Assembly: GCA_011800155.1 (NCBI GenBank)
Contig: JAALGH010000011.1
Location: 744,001-808,000, forward strand
Origin: Flammulina velutipes
Taxonomy: Eukaryota > Basidiomycota > Agaricomycetes > Agaricales > Physalacriaceae
Direction of reading: 5' to 3'
DNA length: 64,000 bases
Under the pieces are notes generated by a model. That model saw only the letters and a program-made list of their open reading frames with translations, ran no database searches and had not been told where the DNA came from. How positions within the stretch are numbered: position 1 is the stretch's first letter; each line of letters begins with the position of its first letter. Both the position numbers and the translations under genes were made by a program. Positions 38,620-49,581 of this stretch are shown here, piece by piece.

Positions 38620-39813
38620 CCCCGAAGGGAAGAAGAATCCAAAAATTACTTCGCCACGACGAAGAATGACACGCGAAAAGAACGCCAGCGCAAGATCGAT
38701 GAACGACCTTCTAACTGACGAGCCCATCAACGTGCCACAAAAGCACACACAAAGACCCCATACACCGATACCCAACATCCCGAAAGGTTACGATGGAGGT
38801 GTCAAGGTCACATCGCGCCTAACGATGAAGAGGAACGTCGCCAGGAAGCCATCAGCGCAATGAAGCACTGATATCCCCCCGCGCATCTCCCGACACAAAG
38901 GACGGAGACACGACGACGAAACCTACTCCAACAGGGTACTATTCGACCCCGGACAACGTTCCTGTCCACAGCATGTTCAGCTGTTTTACGCCGGTTCATG
39001 GCGCCCTCACGCATTCTGCGTGTCTCCTGCTGTGCACTCTGCATCAGCGACCTCATCTCGAGGCCATATTCACCACTCTCGGTGCCCCATGCACTCTCGC
39101 ATGTCTTCTGCTGTGCGCTCTGCAACAGCGGTCATGTTCTGTGACCTTGCGCCTATTCTTGGCGGTCCGTCTGCTGCGCCTACAACGCAGGTGCTTATAT
39201 GGCACAATCCGTCGCTATACATTGCGGCATGTGTCGAACGAGTCCTGGCAATCATGTTCTGGGGGGCCGACACTTCGTCGGGGTTTCTACCCATATGACT
39301 ACGACGGAACTCGTCAGAAAACTTATCCATCAAAGAAGAGGTGGACTCACTTTTCATTCGCCATTCAAGGATCTCTGACATGGATTCACTGTTTAATCAT
39401 AAATACATTAGCACGAGAGAGAGGGAAGGAGAAGTACGCACGACTCGGACAATGAAGATAAAGGGTTGAAGATAAAAGGGGTTGTTCCAGAATGAAGGGA
39501 ATTTCAGAGCTTTGTTCGCGGGCCATAGAAATAACGACCTCGACAAACTCACGTCCCGAAGAACGCGTCTAGGTGCGGTAGCCCAATGCAGTGTGTACTT
39601 ACCGACTTCTTTCCACAGCGTCACCACCTCGCCCTCGTCGTACGAGTCTTTGGACATACTGAGAGTGGCTACTGCAGCAGAAAGAAAGAAGGACTGTCGT
39701 GGTATGAAAGAAAGAGCCACGTCACTTTCCATTTTACGTCTACCGCGTAAATCGGAGTTTAAATCGTCTTGCACGTGTCGAAGTTTGAAGATCTAGAGCG
39801 GTGAGCGCCACAT
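38620..39813 (-). repeat. Dispersed repeat, copy e (reverse)
   Basis: 1194 bp, opposite to copies d and f. The tail CCCCGAAGGG..TCCAAAAATT is at the left, the head (TGTGGCGC on the minus strand) at the right. It keeps the best open frames of the family: minus 39774..39397 includes M-S-K-D-S-Y-D-E-G-E-V-V-T-L-W-K, then a donor-like GGTAAG; minus 39381..39070 reads M-S-E-I-L-E-W-R-M; minus 39125..38808 has tandem M-Q-S-A-Q-Q. The frames may be relics of a multi-exon gene, but the other copies do not preserve them. Confidence 0.75.
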
Positions 39814-39927
39814 TGCTGTAACTGAAAATTCAATTGTCCAAATGTTGTGCCTTTTGCTATGGAAAAAAGAGGACCCAGTGTTGTGTGGCGACTAAAGAAA
39901 GATTATAAAGCCAAAAAGCGCCAATAG

Positions 39928-42163
39928 TCACGGATAAGAAGGATACTGACGAGCTTTTACTCCAGCACTGGTATCGGTACCGGTAGTATGCTGTTCCGGC
40001 ACTGGAGCACCATCATCATCGATATCCCCACCATCACCCTCGGTGAGATAAACCAGCACGGCCTCAGACGCCTTCACCACAACCTCCTCCCCATCCAACT
40101 CCTCCTCTACAAGATCCCCAACAAACTTCCCATCCTCATACGAAACCGTCTGCCCTGCCCACGTCGTCACATTCCCCTCCATCAACTCCGCCCCAGGTGC
40201 CTGCAATCGTCTCATCCTCCCCTTCTGGCCTCCCGCCAGCCCGCCAGTATACGCAGAGATATCAAACGTCGTCTCCGGCCTCGTCCCACCCGTAGAGTTG
40301 TAGATCTCCAAATTAAGTAACGCAAGCTTCACTGGGTACTCCACAGAGACTTTATCGTCCCAAAACGCGTACGCGACGAGCTGCCCGCCGGAGGTGTCGC
40401 CGAGCTCGGTGGTTATGCCAGAATTGTTAGATTGGCGGCCAGGCCAGATGTTCCCGATGTGCAGGCTTGTCAGGTCATCGGGAGATAGTTGGTCTTGGGG
40501 CCCGATGGCATCGCCGATGAAGAGGTAGGAAAAGTAGGATGGGAAGACTTTGATGGGCCCGTTTTTGTTGACGATGGGATACCTGTGGCCTGTTAGTAAA
40601 GAGTTGGAGGTGACCTTTGAAATGAAAATGGGCTTACCACATATCATAAAGACTCAAGCCACCGCGGTTAAGTTGCTGGTCACCTTGAGCGCTGAGGGGC
40701 CCGCCTTGATGGATATACAAGCTGGACACAACATGAAAACTGAGGATAGCGACACGGATAAACTCCATACCGAGATATATTGATAGACGCCGCGTATAAA
40801 GTAGTGTCAAGCAACCAGAGCGCCTGTCCGAACGTGTTGCTGACCCCATTTCGGCCAGAACATGAAACAGAGCTGTATTCACCTACAATGATGGTTAGTT
40901 AACTTCATCTTACAACGTACAAAACGGAATCTCCACTTACCGATAACAAATGAATGGTCCCCAAGGTCCTCACGAACGTACTCGATCCGGGGTTGCCAAA
41001 GGTCGAGATATCTTGAACACCAATCTCAAAATACGTCGGAGGCACAAAGTTTGCGTAGTGACTTACCGAGCGAGTCTTGTGTGGTTTACCAAATTGGTCA
41101 ATGTCGCTACCGCTGCTCTTGTTGGATCGCATACCTAGGAAGTATGAGCCTGGGGCGAAATAAGACATTGGGACATAGACTCACACTATACTGGTAAGTG
41201 TGCTCGCTGCACCACTTGACAGTCCCTTCATCATTCGCACCAGCCTTCAACGCACTGACGCAGTCCAACATCGCATCTCCTTGTGGCGTGTTATATGGCC
41301 ATAATGGATCTTCTGCCGTGGCACCAATCTGAAAGAAAGGTTTCGGTAGACCCAGTGCATCGGTCAGGTTCTTGCTCCATGTCTAAAAGCTCATAAACGA
41401 CTAAAACCTTGCTTGAAGAGAAAGTTTTACTGACCTTCCACGCATTAGCATATGTCTGTGGGTTGTACTTGTTGTAGTGATCTGGTTCGTTTCCGACTAC
41501 GCAGCAAGTTAGTTTACACGGCATCAGCCCTCGTGAAGAAGATAGGACTGACTTTCCATCGCGATCACCCTTCCAGAGTCAAGACCTCGCATAGTCGCAT
41601 TAGCTACCTTCAACGCTTCTTGGTAAATCCCCGTATCTAGGTTCTGTCTTTGATGAACATCCCGATAAGAACATAGAAGCAAAAACGTGCATACCAAGTT
41701 CATGATAATCTTCGTATCCTTGGGAAGGACATCGAATGTATCCCAAAACTGAGGTCCAATCGTCGTATTGATGAGATCTCCACTAAACGAAGGAGTCAGT
41801 CTGGGACTTGGAACTTTGACCATTCACTCACTCATCTGTGATGTAATTGGACAATGGAGTGTCCAACGTCGAGTTCCAAAACGTGGAATCCGCCGTAATT
41901 CCTCCAATCCTCACTTCCACAGGAACCCCCGTGCGATCTCGGAGATTCGCAAACAAGTTTCTCGAGAGCTCGCTCGGATGTGTGACGTTTCCAGTGAAGG
42001 CAGTCCAAAAGGCGTTCTCAATGCTGAAGCTGTGTAATGCGGGATGCAAATGGTGAGAGGCATTGAAGGGGAGAGAAGCAGGACCGGGAAGGACTAGATT
42101 GGTCAGTGTAGAGGCTGACACGATAGCAATGAAGGGTAGAACTTGAAGTCGTACGACGCCCAT
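39928..42163 (-). CDS. Glycoside hydrolase family 79 protein (beta-glucuronidase-like), secreted
   Basis: M-G-V-V-R-L-Q-V-L-P-F-I-A-I-V-S-A-S at 42163 is a signal peptide. Conserved GH79 blocks follow: F-S-I-E-N-A-F-W, E-V-R-I-G-G-I-T-A-D, the acid/base Glu in V-G-N-E-P-D-H-Y, and the later region W-Y-P-I-V-N-K-N-G-P, L-V-A-Y-A-F-W-D. A C-terminal beta-sandwich-like part runs to the stop at 39928, with D-D-D-G and acidic segments near the end. Members cleave glucuronic acid or 4-O-methyl-glucuronate from arabinogalactan proteins or other glycans outside the cell. Many introns; exact joins near 40600-40900 and 41300-41650 are approximate. N-glycosylation sequons (N-x-S/T) are numerous. Confidence 0.88.
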
Positions 42164-42415
42164 GATGGGAATCTACAGCGCTCAAGGCTTGGGATAGTCC
42201 TTTTAAAACTCTCCACTCACCCGGACCGTAGCCACGGATGAGATTTATGAGAAGCCACGAGACAGTAGCAAGGCAAGGTCATCAGATCGGAATGAGAACA
42301 GGGAAGTCGTTCGTGAAGCCTCGTGTTCGAGAAAATTATGTCTTCTTCCATTACAATTTTACATCTAAGCAAGTCTGGGCATGGTCAGCAAAGAGGAGGT
42401 CTACCGGAGAAGGGC

Positions 42416-43538
42416 TTACTTGAACAAGTCTCCCAGAACGCCCATCGCTGTGACAGCAGCGCCGGCCCCGGCCCCCTGGACGATTAATGGTCGAGCGCCA
42501 TACCTCTCCGTGTGGAACATGACGATATTATCCGAGCCACCCAGACTTGTCGCAAAGGGATGGTCAATGGGATATCTCTCCAATCCCGCCTTTACTTGGC
42601 CATTCACCGGATCGACGACACCCACGAAGCGCAAAACTTGCTTGTTCTTTGCAGCTTCTTTCCTCATTTTATCGAATTCCGCGTCGAATTCTGGCAGCCG
42701 GGCGATGAACCCGTCGCCAGTAGGGATACCCTCGAGTGCGGGAGGAATGAGAGAAGCGGTTTGCACAGACGCAAAGGACTCGATGGTGCTGGAAGGCGCG
42801 ATAGTTCGCGACAGGATGGTCAGCTTTCGGGCCACGTCGAAACCATTCAGATCGTCAGCCGGGTGGGGCTCCTGTTTGTGTCTGTGAGTAGAATTCGGGC
42901 GATCGAAGGACAAGACGCGCCGTGTATCCCTTCTCCCGCGCTTCACTAACGACCGACGAGAATGCCGGGCCGTCCGGCGAACCCGTCGAGTATTGGTTGA
43001 AGATGTAACTCATCGTGCCAGAGAATACACCTTCGACCTTGATAATCTTGTCGCCGGTCATGACGAGGTCCTTCAGCGTCGAGATAATAGGCAGCCCTGC
43101 CCCGACTGTGGACTCGTTGAGAAAACGCGCGCCTGAAGCCTTGCTTGATGCGAGGATATCCTCGTACAGCGAAAATGGGCCAGAGAATGCCTTTTTGTTT
43201 GGGGTAATGACATTGATACCAGCTTTGAGCCAGATTGGATAGAAAGCTGCAATGTCGTCCGATGATGTGTTGTCGACCAGGACGAGCTTGCCCTTGGACA
43301 CCAGAGGCTTCAGTTTCTCGGTGAGCGACGAAACGTCTGCCTTGTCAGACGACTGGGAGAGCTGTGACTTCCAGGATGAACCAATAGGTGTGTCCGGCGA
43401 AAATAGTGTTTTTGTAGACGATGTGAGTGAGATTAGATTGAACGGCGACTGCGCGACAGAAAGCAATTGCTTAATGAATTCAGAGCCAACGAGGCCAACG
43501 CCAACGACAGCGACTTGGATTTTTGGAACGACAGTCAT
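42416..43538 (-). CDS. HOM6: Homoserine dehydrogenase
   Basis: M-T-V-V-P-K-I-Q-V-A-V-V-G-V-G-L-V-G-S at 43538 gives the NAD(P)-binding G-x-G-x-x-G. Next come N-V-I-T-P-N-K-K-A-F, the catalytic-site block N-E-S-T-V-G-A-G-L-P-I-I, V-E-G-V-F-S-G-T-M-S-Y-I-F-N, and P-A-D-D-L-N-G-F-D-V-A-R-K-L. It ends with the nucleotide-binding G-A-G-A-G-A-A-V-T-A-M-G-V-L-G-D. About 360 residues, usual for fungi. It reduces aspartate semialdehyde to homoserine in the threonine, methionine and isoleucine route. One intron lies near 42867-42915; the only frame-preserving donor I find there is GC (ACG|GCGCGT), so the splice may be a rare GC-AG type. Confidence 0.93.
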
Positions 43539-43732
43539 GGTTAAGAGTCAAGTTTAGTTTATCGATCGGCCGAAAAGTGCATCAAAAGGTCATCAACGGA
43601 CCTTTTGAAGCGCCACCGAATACTTTCAAGGACTCTTCTACATTGCGCATCTTCACAGTGAAAGGGCATGCTTGGGACCGATGTCTCCAATAACAGGCCG
43701 TCTAACCCACGACACAATAAGCATTGAGCCCT

Positions 43733-45063
43733 TCATTCCAATCCATCCCAATGATCGCAAGAGCCTCCAACAATCATCTCAATCATCTCCTTCCTGGTCA
43801 TCGGCTTGACGTCTTCGTCAGGCTCGGGGATCCTCTCAGCAGATACCGTCTGCGATACCTGGGGATGTTCTGCTTTGTATTCCCGAATTAATTTCAGGAC
43901 GCGAGGACGATCAGCGAGATCCAGAACAGTGCTGATTTCAGGATAGCGCTCCAAGTAGCAATCTATAGGATAGTCGCTAGTCAGGCAACAGTATCCATAT
44001 TTCAACCTTGACGTACCCTCGTCGATCTCAGGACCCGAGGCATGTTCACTATGTGCTGAAATTGATGACCCACGGGTGGAATATTTGGGGGCTCGACTCG
44101 AGCGAGAGATGGTTTTGTTGACTTTGACTGGCAAAGAAGATGATCCGGTGGAGACGCCAACAGAGACTTTGGCCGCCACTTTCCTGCGCTTCTTGGGTTT
44201 AGTGATAGCCCTGAAGTGGAATACCGTCCAGGCGAAACGAAGATAGAGCAAGTAGTCCGGAATCCGATCGGGCATCCTGGCCTTCCGCCGATGAAAGCGT
44301 GCTGCTTGCGAGCATTTGGAGGGGGATAGGAAAAAGGCGATATACCCATTGCCCGCAGGGACGAAAGTCATATACGGGTGATCGAAAATATCATGGATTC
44401 CGCTTTCGATAGAGACAGCGTTGCGGACGTCGTTGGTAGTATTGTCACTGACGTTGAACGGGACAACGCGCGCGGGAGTCAATTTCGAGATGATATTGTG
44501 GTGCTCATACTAAGGAATTCTATGAGCGTGAAAGAAAAATACATATTGGGAGGTATTACCCAATCTCCGCAGTGTTTGGGTACGATGCGGGCAGCCTTGA
44601 GAATTTGCGATTCATGGGAAATAACACAAGAATGATCCACCATTTTGACCTCGTTTGCGAGGTTGGTTGAGTTTCCCGTTGCTGATGTCATGGCAGCAGG
44701 TGCCCATGGGGAACGCCCCGTTTGCCAGGAGTCGGGAATGGCCCCAACTGTCGGGGGAGGCGTCCACTCTTCGAATGACTGAAGGACCGGGTAATCTCTG
44801 GTATCTGTGTGGTAAAAGTAGGCGCCTGGGGTGAGATTTGTTCCTGTGATGCTTTGCGAGTCAATTTGAGAGGACAACGACAGGTAGCCTTGAGTTCCTC
44901 CCGTGACGATATAACAAGCTTCAAGTGCCAATCTAGTGGGAAACCCATCCACGTCATATACACCCAATGTCATGTATTCATTTCCAATTTCTGGATGAGC
45001 GATGGAGACGAAACCGTGAAATAGATTTGGGGGTGCTTCGAAAGCGTCAAGTAAAGTCGACAT
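43733..45063 (-). CDS. HNH-nuclease-domain protein, probable loss of the first catalytic His
   Basis: Start M-S-T-L-L-D-A-F-E-A at 45063. Residues 1-150 form the N-terminal part common to basidiomycete HNH proteins. The HNH region begins C-V-I-S-H-E-S and continues K-A-A-R-I-V-P-K; in relatives I expect A-H-I-V-P. Here the codon is CGC (Arg), one base from CAC (His). After an intron (GTAATA..CCTTAG) the second half holds N-D-V-R-N-A-V-S, the H-D-I-F-D block with its His, and F-F-L-S-P-S. A basic stretch K-P-K-K-R-R-K-V looks like a nuclear signal. The tail has E-E..V-G-G-S-C-D-H-W. One more intron lies near 43965-44020. These proteins are multicopy in mushrooms; function not established. Confidence 0.75.
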
Positions 45064-45420
45064 GACGGTCGATGAACAAGCGCAAACTTTTAAAAGAGGA
45101 AAAACGGCTTAGTCATGCAAAGCTCAAAGGCACACACAAGTTACAAGTAGTAGTACTCACAACTCGCCGGGTACTAATTAACAAAGAGATTAGAGACATG
45201 ATTGATTTGCAGGCGCCACACGGTTAAAATCAACGCTGTGAACTATGCAATGTTCTTCTGCCGAAGAGAGGACGAATGTATCTTCAAACACATTCCGGTC
45301 ATATCTACATCCACGAGCGCACCTCGATGGTATTCTTGATTTCCTGGCACTGTTCGACGGCGGGAGGAAATTCCTGTCCTGGTCCACAGACAGAATTATC
45401 AGGTGTTAGCCGTCAAGTCC
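45064..45420. other. Gene-free stretch
   Basis: About 360 bp. It includes the promoter of the HNH gene (a TTTTAAAAG box near 45089). A 65-codon minus-strand ORF at 45190 has no recognisable content. Confidence 0.4.
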
Positions 45421-45774
45421 TCAGGCCCGCTCAAATTCAGAAGACATAGATGGGATGCCACAAGATGTGCGCGCTTCTACTTGTTCGGGTGGGCGATGCC
45501 AAGGAGGGCCTCTGGCGGAGAGAAATCCGGTACAGGCCTCAGTGACGAATTGGACAGCGTCCGATTTGCCAACTTCAAGGAATGTGGTATCGAGAACCTG
45601 GAGGCGGTTAATATTTTGACTGAGAGTGATTTCAAGGGATTCAGTCACCTTGCACGTACTATCCGCTGTGTCCGGCGATGAGAATATATTTGAACTGGGA
45701 GGAAATAAAACAAGCTTGCCTGTGGTGGCAGAAGGGAGAACAGTAAGAAGACCAAGACTAAGAATGTGGTTCAT
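45421..45774 (-). CDS. Small secreted protein
   Basis: 117 codons, start at 45774. The first ~19 residues (M-N-H-I-L-S-L-G-L-L-T-V-L-P-S-A) form a signal peptide ending S-A-T-T-G-K. The mature part contains L-V-L-F-P-P-S, a heptad-like N-I-N-R-L-Q-V-L-D, F-L-E-V-G-K-S, and Cys residues in C-K-V-T, E-A-C-T and T-S-C-G. This matches the plan of small secreted proteins common in mushrooms (signal, short core, few cysteines), whose role is usually unknown. The 3' part could be altered by an unseen intron. Function unassigned. Confidence 0.55.
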   Translation of the reverse strand: MNHILSLGLLTVLPSATTGKLVLFPPSSNIFSSPDTADSTCKVTESLEITLSQNINRLQVLDTTFLEVGKSDAVQFVTEACTGFLSARGPPWHRPPEQVEARTSCGIPSMSSEFERA

Positions 45775-45917
45775 CTTTAGTAAATGTGGTGAAAATGACT
45801 ATCGACGATATTATCAGTTCTTTATACAGGATTCGCAGCAAAGCTGCATCTCATCTCAGGAGTTAGCACCTCCGACGCTTCAGCTAGGCTCCGCGGCGTT
45901 GAATTTGTTGGAGGCGA

Positions 45918-46500
45918 TTACAAGGTGATATTGCGTCGAATAATCTCTAGCAGTATCACTGCTTTCAATCTGCAATAACTGTAGATCCACCAAAAACGCA
46001 GCCGAGGAAGGTCCATCGTGACAGTCAGAGCGCGAAAAGCGAGAATTATCAAGCAGACGTCAAAGATAGAGTAGATGAAGACAAACAGGGCGCCAGTACT
46101 ATGCTCGATGAGAAATTGTCGCATACTTGTACTTGGAGGCTGTTAATCGGGTTCATGCGGGGCTTGTGAGATGTACATTAAGGTGAGATACCCGATGTTT
46201 AGTGTGAGGGAACTGTTAAAAGGTAAGTAGCGCCAACGACGACAGGAAGAGAAGCATACGCACCAACACTGCATGTTCCTTCCAGAGCTAAAGTAGACTG
46301 CAACGTACTTCGCCGTAAACACCACCCGGATTATCACATTCTGGAGGCGAGTGCAGATAGGCGACGCGGAAGGGAAGCCCAAGCAGACTACCTCTGACTT
46401 AGGCCCACTGATCGTCGCTTTGTTGACCACAGCCCAGCGAGATATCCGAGCCGAAAGTGTTGCACAACATGAGCAGCTGGGAGCTTTGTAATGGGTGTAA
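45918..46500 (-). pseudogene. Relic of a multi-pass membrane protein
   Basis: Two minus-strand segments are hydrophobic: M-R-Q-F-L-I-E-H-S followed by A-L-F-V-F-I-Y-S-I-F-D-V-C-L-I-I-L-A-F (45918-46124), and, in changing frames, R-V-V-F-T-A-K-Y-V-A-V-Y-F with preceding H-S-P-P-E-C (46143-46500). They look like pieces of an agaricomycete seven-helix protein but no single frame or intron set joins them. Called a relic; weak. Confidence 0.35.
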
Positions 46501-46521
46501 AAGACTGGGTTGATTTCCAGC

Positions 46522-47692
46522 CTATTCGACAAGTGTTAAATCCCACGTATACTCAAGACCGTCCTCTGCGTCAAAATCAGTCTCCTCCGGCATCATAGGT
46601 TTCTTCCCCCGCCAGCGTTCCAGTTTGATTGTCAACAGCCTCTCGATCTCGTCGATATCTTTGCAATCCGCCAATACTACACGGAATTTCTTGAACCATG
46701 GACGGCGTCCACTGCAACGAGCATGAGTAAAGGTAATCTACATAGGACGCATCGAACATACCACTGATAATCAACAAAATGCCTGATATGTGTCTGCACG
46801 ATTCCCAACGTCGTCGTGCCTTCGTATTCTCTGCAGAGTCCGAGGTATTCCACCCCAAGTTTCACCGCATCTGCGACGGGGAAGGGTCCAGCAAACAAAC
46901 AGGGATTTGAGAGGAGAGGTTCGCCGACCATGATTCCATCTGCGCCTGTATACGCCAAGTTGTCTTCGATATCCTGGTATGTGCGTACGTTGCCGTTGGT
47001 TATGACGGGGATTGACAGGGATTCTTTGAGTATGCGGACTTGTGAGAGGTCAGCAGGTCCTGCGCGGCGACGGCGTGCAGAGACGGTACGAGGATGGAGG
47101 GTAATCCATGATGCTCCGGATGCTTCGAGGCGCTGCGCTAGAAAGGCAGTCTTGGAGGCGGGTTGGCAAAGACGAAGCTTTGTAGAGATAGGAACAGAAG
47201 TCGAAGCTACGAGGGATGAAACTGGACATTGCTTCAGAACGGATGTAAGGACATGGTTTATGGACTGACCGATGTCTTCGACGACAGGCCAGTCTTTTTC
47301 TCCCAAAAGGTAGGCCCCGTAGTGGCCACTTCGAGCAGCTTCCTGGGGGCATCCAAGGTTGAGATCTAGACGGCTTGAGAGATGTTATAAGCCTTCGCCC
47401 AAGATGCCATTTTGCGAAACGCACCTATACCATCGCAGAAGGTTTCTATCTTCTTCGCTCCCTCCACTACAAGGGCGGGGTCGTTGCCACAGAGTTGGAC
47501 GACTACTTTGTGCTCCTTCGGACGTAACTGTAGGTCGCGCAGATGGAAATCCAGATAGTCGCGGTCGTTTACAAGTCTCTCGGGCTGCAGCATCTGCGTG
47601 TAGGTCAACGTCGCACCATAGTTGTGTGCGAGCGTCCTGAATGGCAGGTCGGATTGCTTGACCATCGGCGCAGCGATGTACGAGAAATCCAT
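46522..47692 (-). CDS. DUS4: tRNA-dihydrouridine synthase, Dus4-like
   Basis: Start M-D-F-S-Y-I-A-A-P-M-V at 47692. FMN-site residues and the Dus signature are present: S-D-L-P-F-R-T-L-A, V-V-V-Q-L-C-G-N-D, the catalytic Cys in L-N-L-G-C-P-Q, Y-G-A-Y-L-L, K-L-R-L-C, W-I-T-L-H-P-R-T-V-S, V-I-T-N-G-N-V-R, and the phosphate loop T-G-A-D-G-I-M-V-G-E-P-L-L-S-N-P. An intron sits before the catalytic block (near 47355-47426) and another near 46715-46760. The short C-terminus ends W-D-L-T-L-V-E. Dus4 reduces uridine 20a/20b in tRNA D-loops using NADPH and FMN. In relatives the loop carries two Arg after T-V-S; here the R-R-R-R-A-G-P-A-D insert is basic. Confidence 0.92.
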
Positions 47693-47838
47693 GATGATAG
47701 TTGCAAGGAAAGAGTCGTCGGCAAAACCCGACTAGGTTTGGAATTGTATTTGCGCCACTTGTTAGTATTATTCTCCATGAAAGTTAGGTGTTGAAAATGT
47801 CGATTGTCAACATCGCCATTAATTTGACCAATACAGGA

Positions 47839-48981
47839 GTGTGGCGCACGTCGATAATTTTGAACTCCGATTCAAACGACAGACGTAATATTTCGGGTGA
47901 CACATTTCTTTCTCTCATACCACGACAACGTTTATTTTCCCCACTGCAGCTGCTGTTCTTCATACGCCCCAAGACTCAAAGGACGAGGGTGGAGCTACGG
48001 CACTGCTGTGGAAAGCACGTACTATGGGCTACCGCACCCAGACGCGTCCTTCGGGACGTGGGCTTTGTCGGTCGTTGAAGGATGTCAACGGCCACTAGCA
48101 AAGTTCTGAATACCCTTCACTCTAGAAACAAACCCTTTTCTTCTACCCTTTTTCTTCTTGTCCAAGTCGTACGTCCTTTCTTCCAGCCTCTTGTGATATG
48201 TGGCATGGCATACTGAGGGATCCATGAACGGCGAACCAAGTGTGCGTGACTATTCTACTGCCTCCACCACTCGTACTAACGGAGTATCGTGTAGTCATGT
48301 GGGTGTAAAGGGCAGAACCCTTCGACCATTGACAGTGTCGACCCCGAAAACCGTGAACGCCAGGACTCTTACGATCGATGCAACCACACATCCCGCCAAG
48401 AACAGCGGCGGATTGTGCCTATAACCTTATAGGCACCGGTGCAGAAGCGCTGCAGACGTGTCGAACAATACACAGGACCGCCACGAACCCGGCGAATGGC
48501 CTCCCAACGACGCGGAGGCCACTGCTGCACGTACGCACAGTAGAAGACATGCAGAACATAAGTCATGGGGACGCAATGAAAGCGCGTGCTGTTTGCATAA
48601 CATACAGCAGAAGACATGCATGATAGCATGAGGAGCGCCATCGGCGTAAGGGTCGACAGTGCCCTGTCGGAGTAGATTTCGTCGTTGTTGTCTCCGTCCT
48701 TTGTGTCGGGAGATGGGGGGGAGGATGGCAGTGCTTTATTGTACTGCCAGCTTCCTGGCGATGTTCCTTTCCTTCACCGGGAGCAATGTAACGTTGAAAT
48801 ACCTCCATTGCTGCCTTCTGGGGTGTTGCGTAGTGGTGTATGGGGTTTTTGTGCGTGCTTTTGTGGCTTGTGGCGGGCTTGTGGACAGGATGATCGTTCG
48901 TCGGTCTCTTCGTCGTCGACCCCGCTGCGTGTCATGTTTCGTCGTGACAAGACAATTTTTGGACTTTCTTTTCCTTCGGGG
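47839..48981 (+). repeat. Dispersed repeat, copy f
   Basis: 1143 bp from GTGTGGCGCAC to CCTTCGGGG. Its order of blocks equals copy d, including TTTCTCTCATACCACGACA, CTGCAGCTGCTG, AGACGCGTCCTTCGGGA, CTCCGTCCTTTGTGTCGGG and GACAATTTTTGGA. Frames are broken throughout. It starts 146 bp upstream of DUS4. Confidence 0.75.
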
Positions 48982-49581
48982 AGACTTACAGTCATTGTTA
49001 GTAATACGAGGCTACTGATTCCTATAATGGTGTGAATTCTGAAGCTGATAGTGTGTTCCTGTGATTGTTGCCCGCCTACAAGTAAAGTCTTAGACGACGT
49101 GACCACCTGGTTAAGGTAGTCGCTCTACATACATTCGCCTCGCGCGGCACAAAATTATAGTCCAACTTTAAAAAAGACCCCGAGAACCTAGATGCTGATA
49201 TCCTTACCATACTTTTCCTTGAACGGCAAGCGTTCCGCTACTGCAACAAATGGGAGCCCTGAACCGTGATAATATATCTATCATTTCCCATCGCCACACA
49301 ACGACCTACAACATATCGGCCCGTTCATCCGACTCTCCTTTCATTCGTCTCTCTGGTGTCTATAACGAGGTTTTGGCTCCTTGCGTGTCTTCTTCTTCAC
49401 TATAACTGGCATGGGAACGCGAGCAGTGGCGTAAACGAGGTCTCTGACGTGTTCAAGTAAGTTTTGTCCAGAACGTCGGGATCATGATATGGTTCACTGC
49501 TCCACAAATCGCGGGTAGCGCCAATGGATACTGCGTTTCGGCTATATTCATTCTTGCCTTTTACCTTCACCTCCATCTGTT
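48982..49581. other. Gene-free stretch
   Basis: 600 bp between repeat copy f and the next gene. ORFs at 49266 and 49484-49748 contain hydrophobic runs but overlap the next gene's start in other frames and have no domain. The right end should be the promoter of the gene at 49582. Confidence 0.4.
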
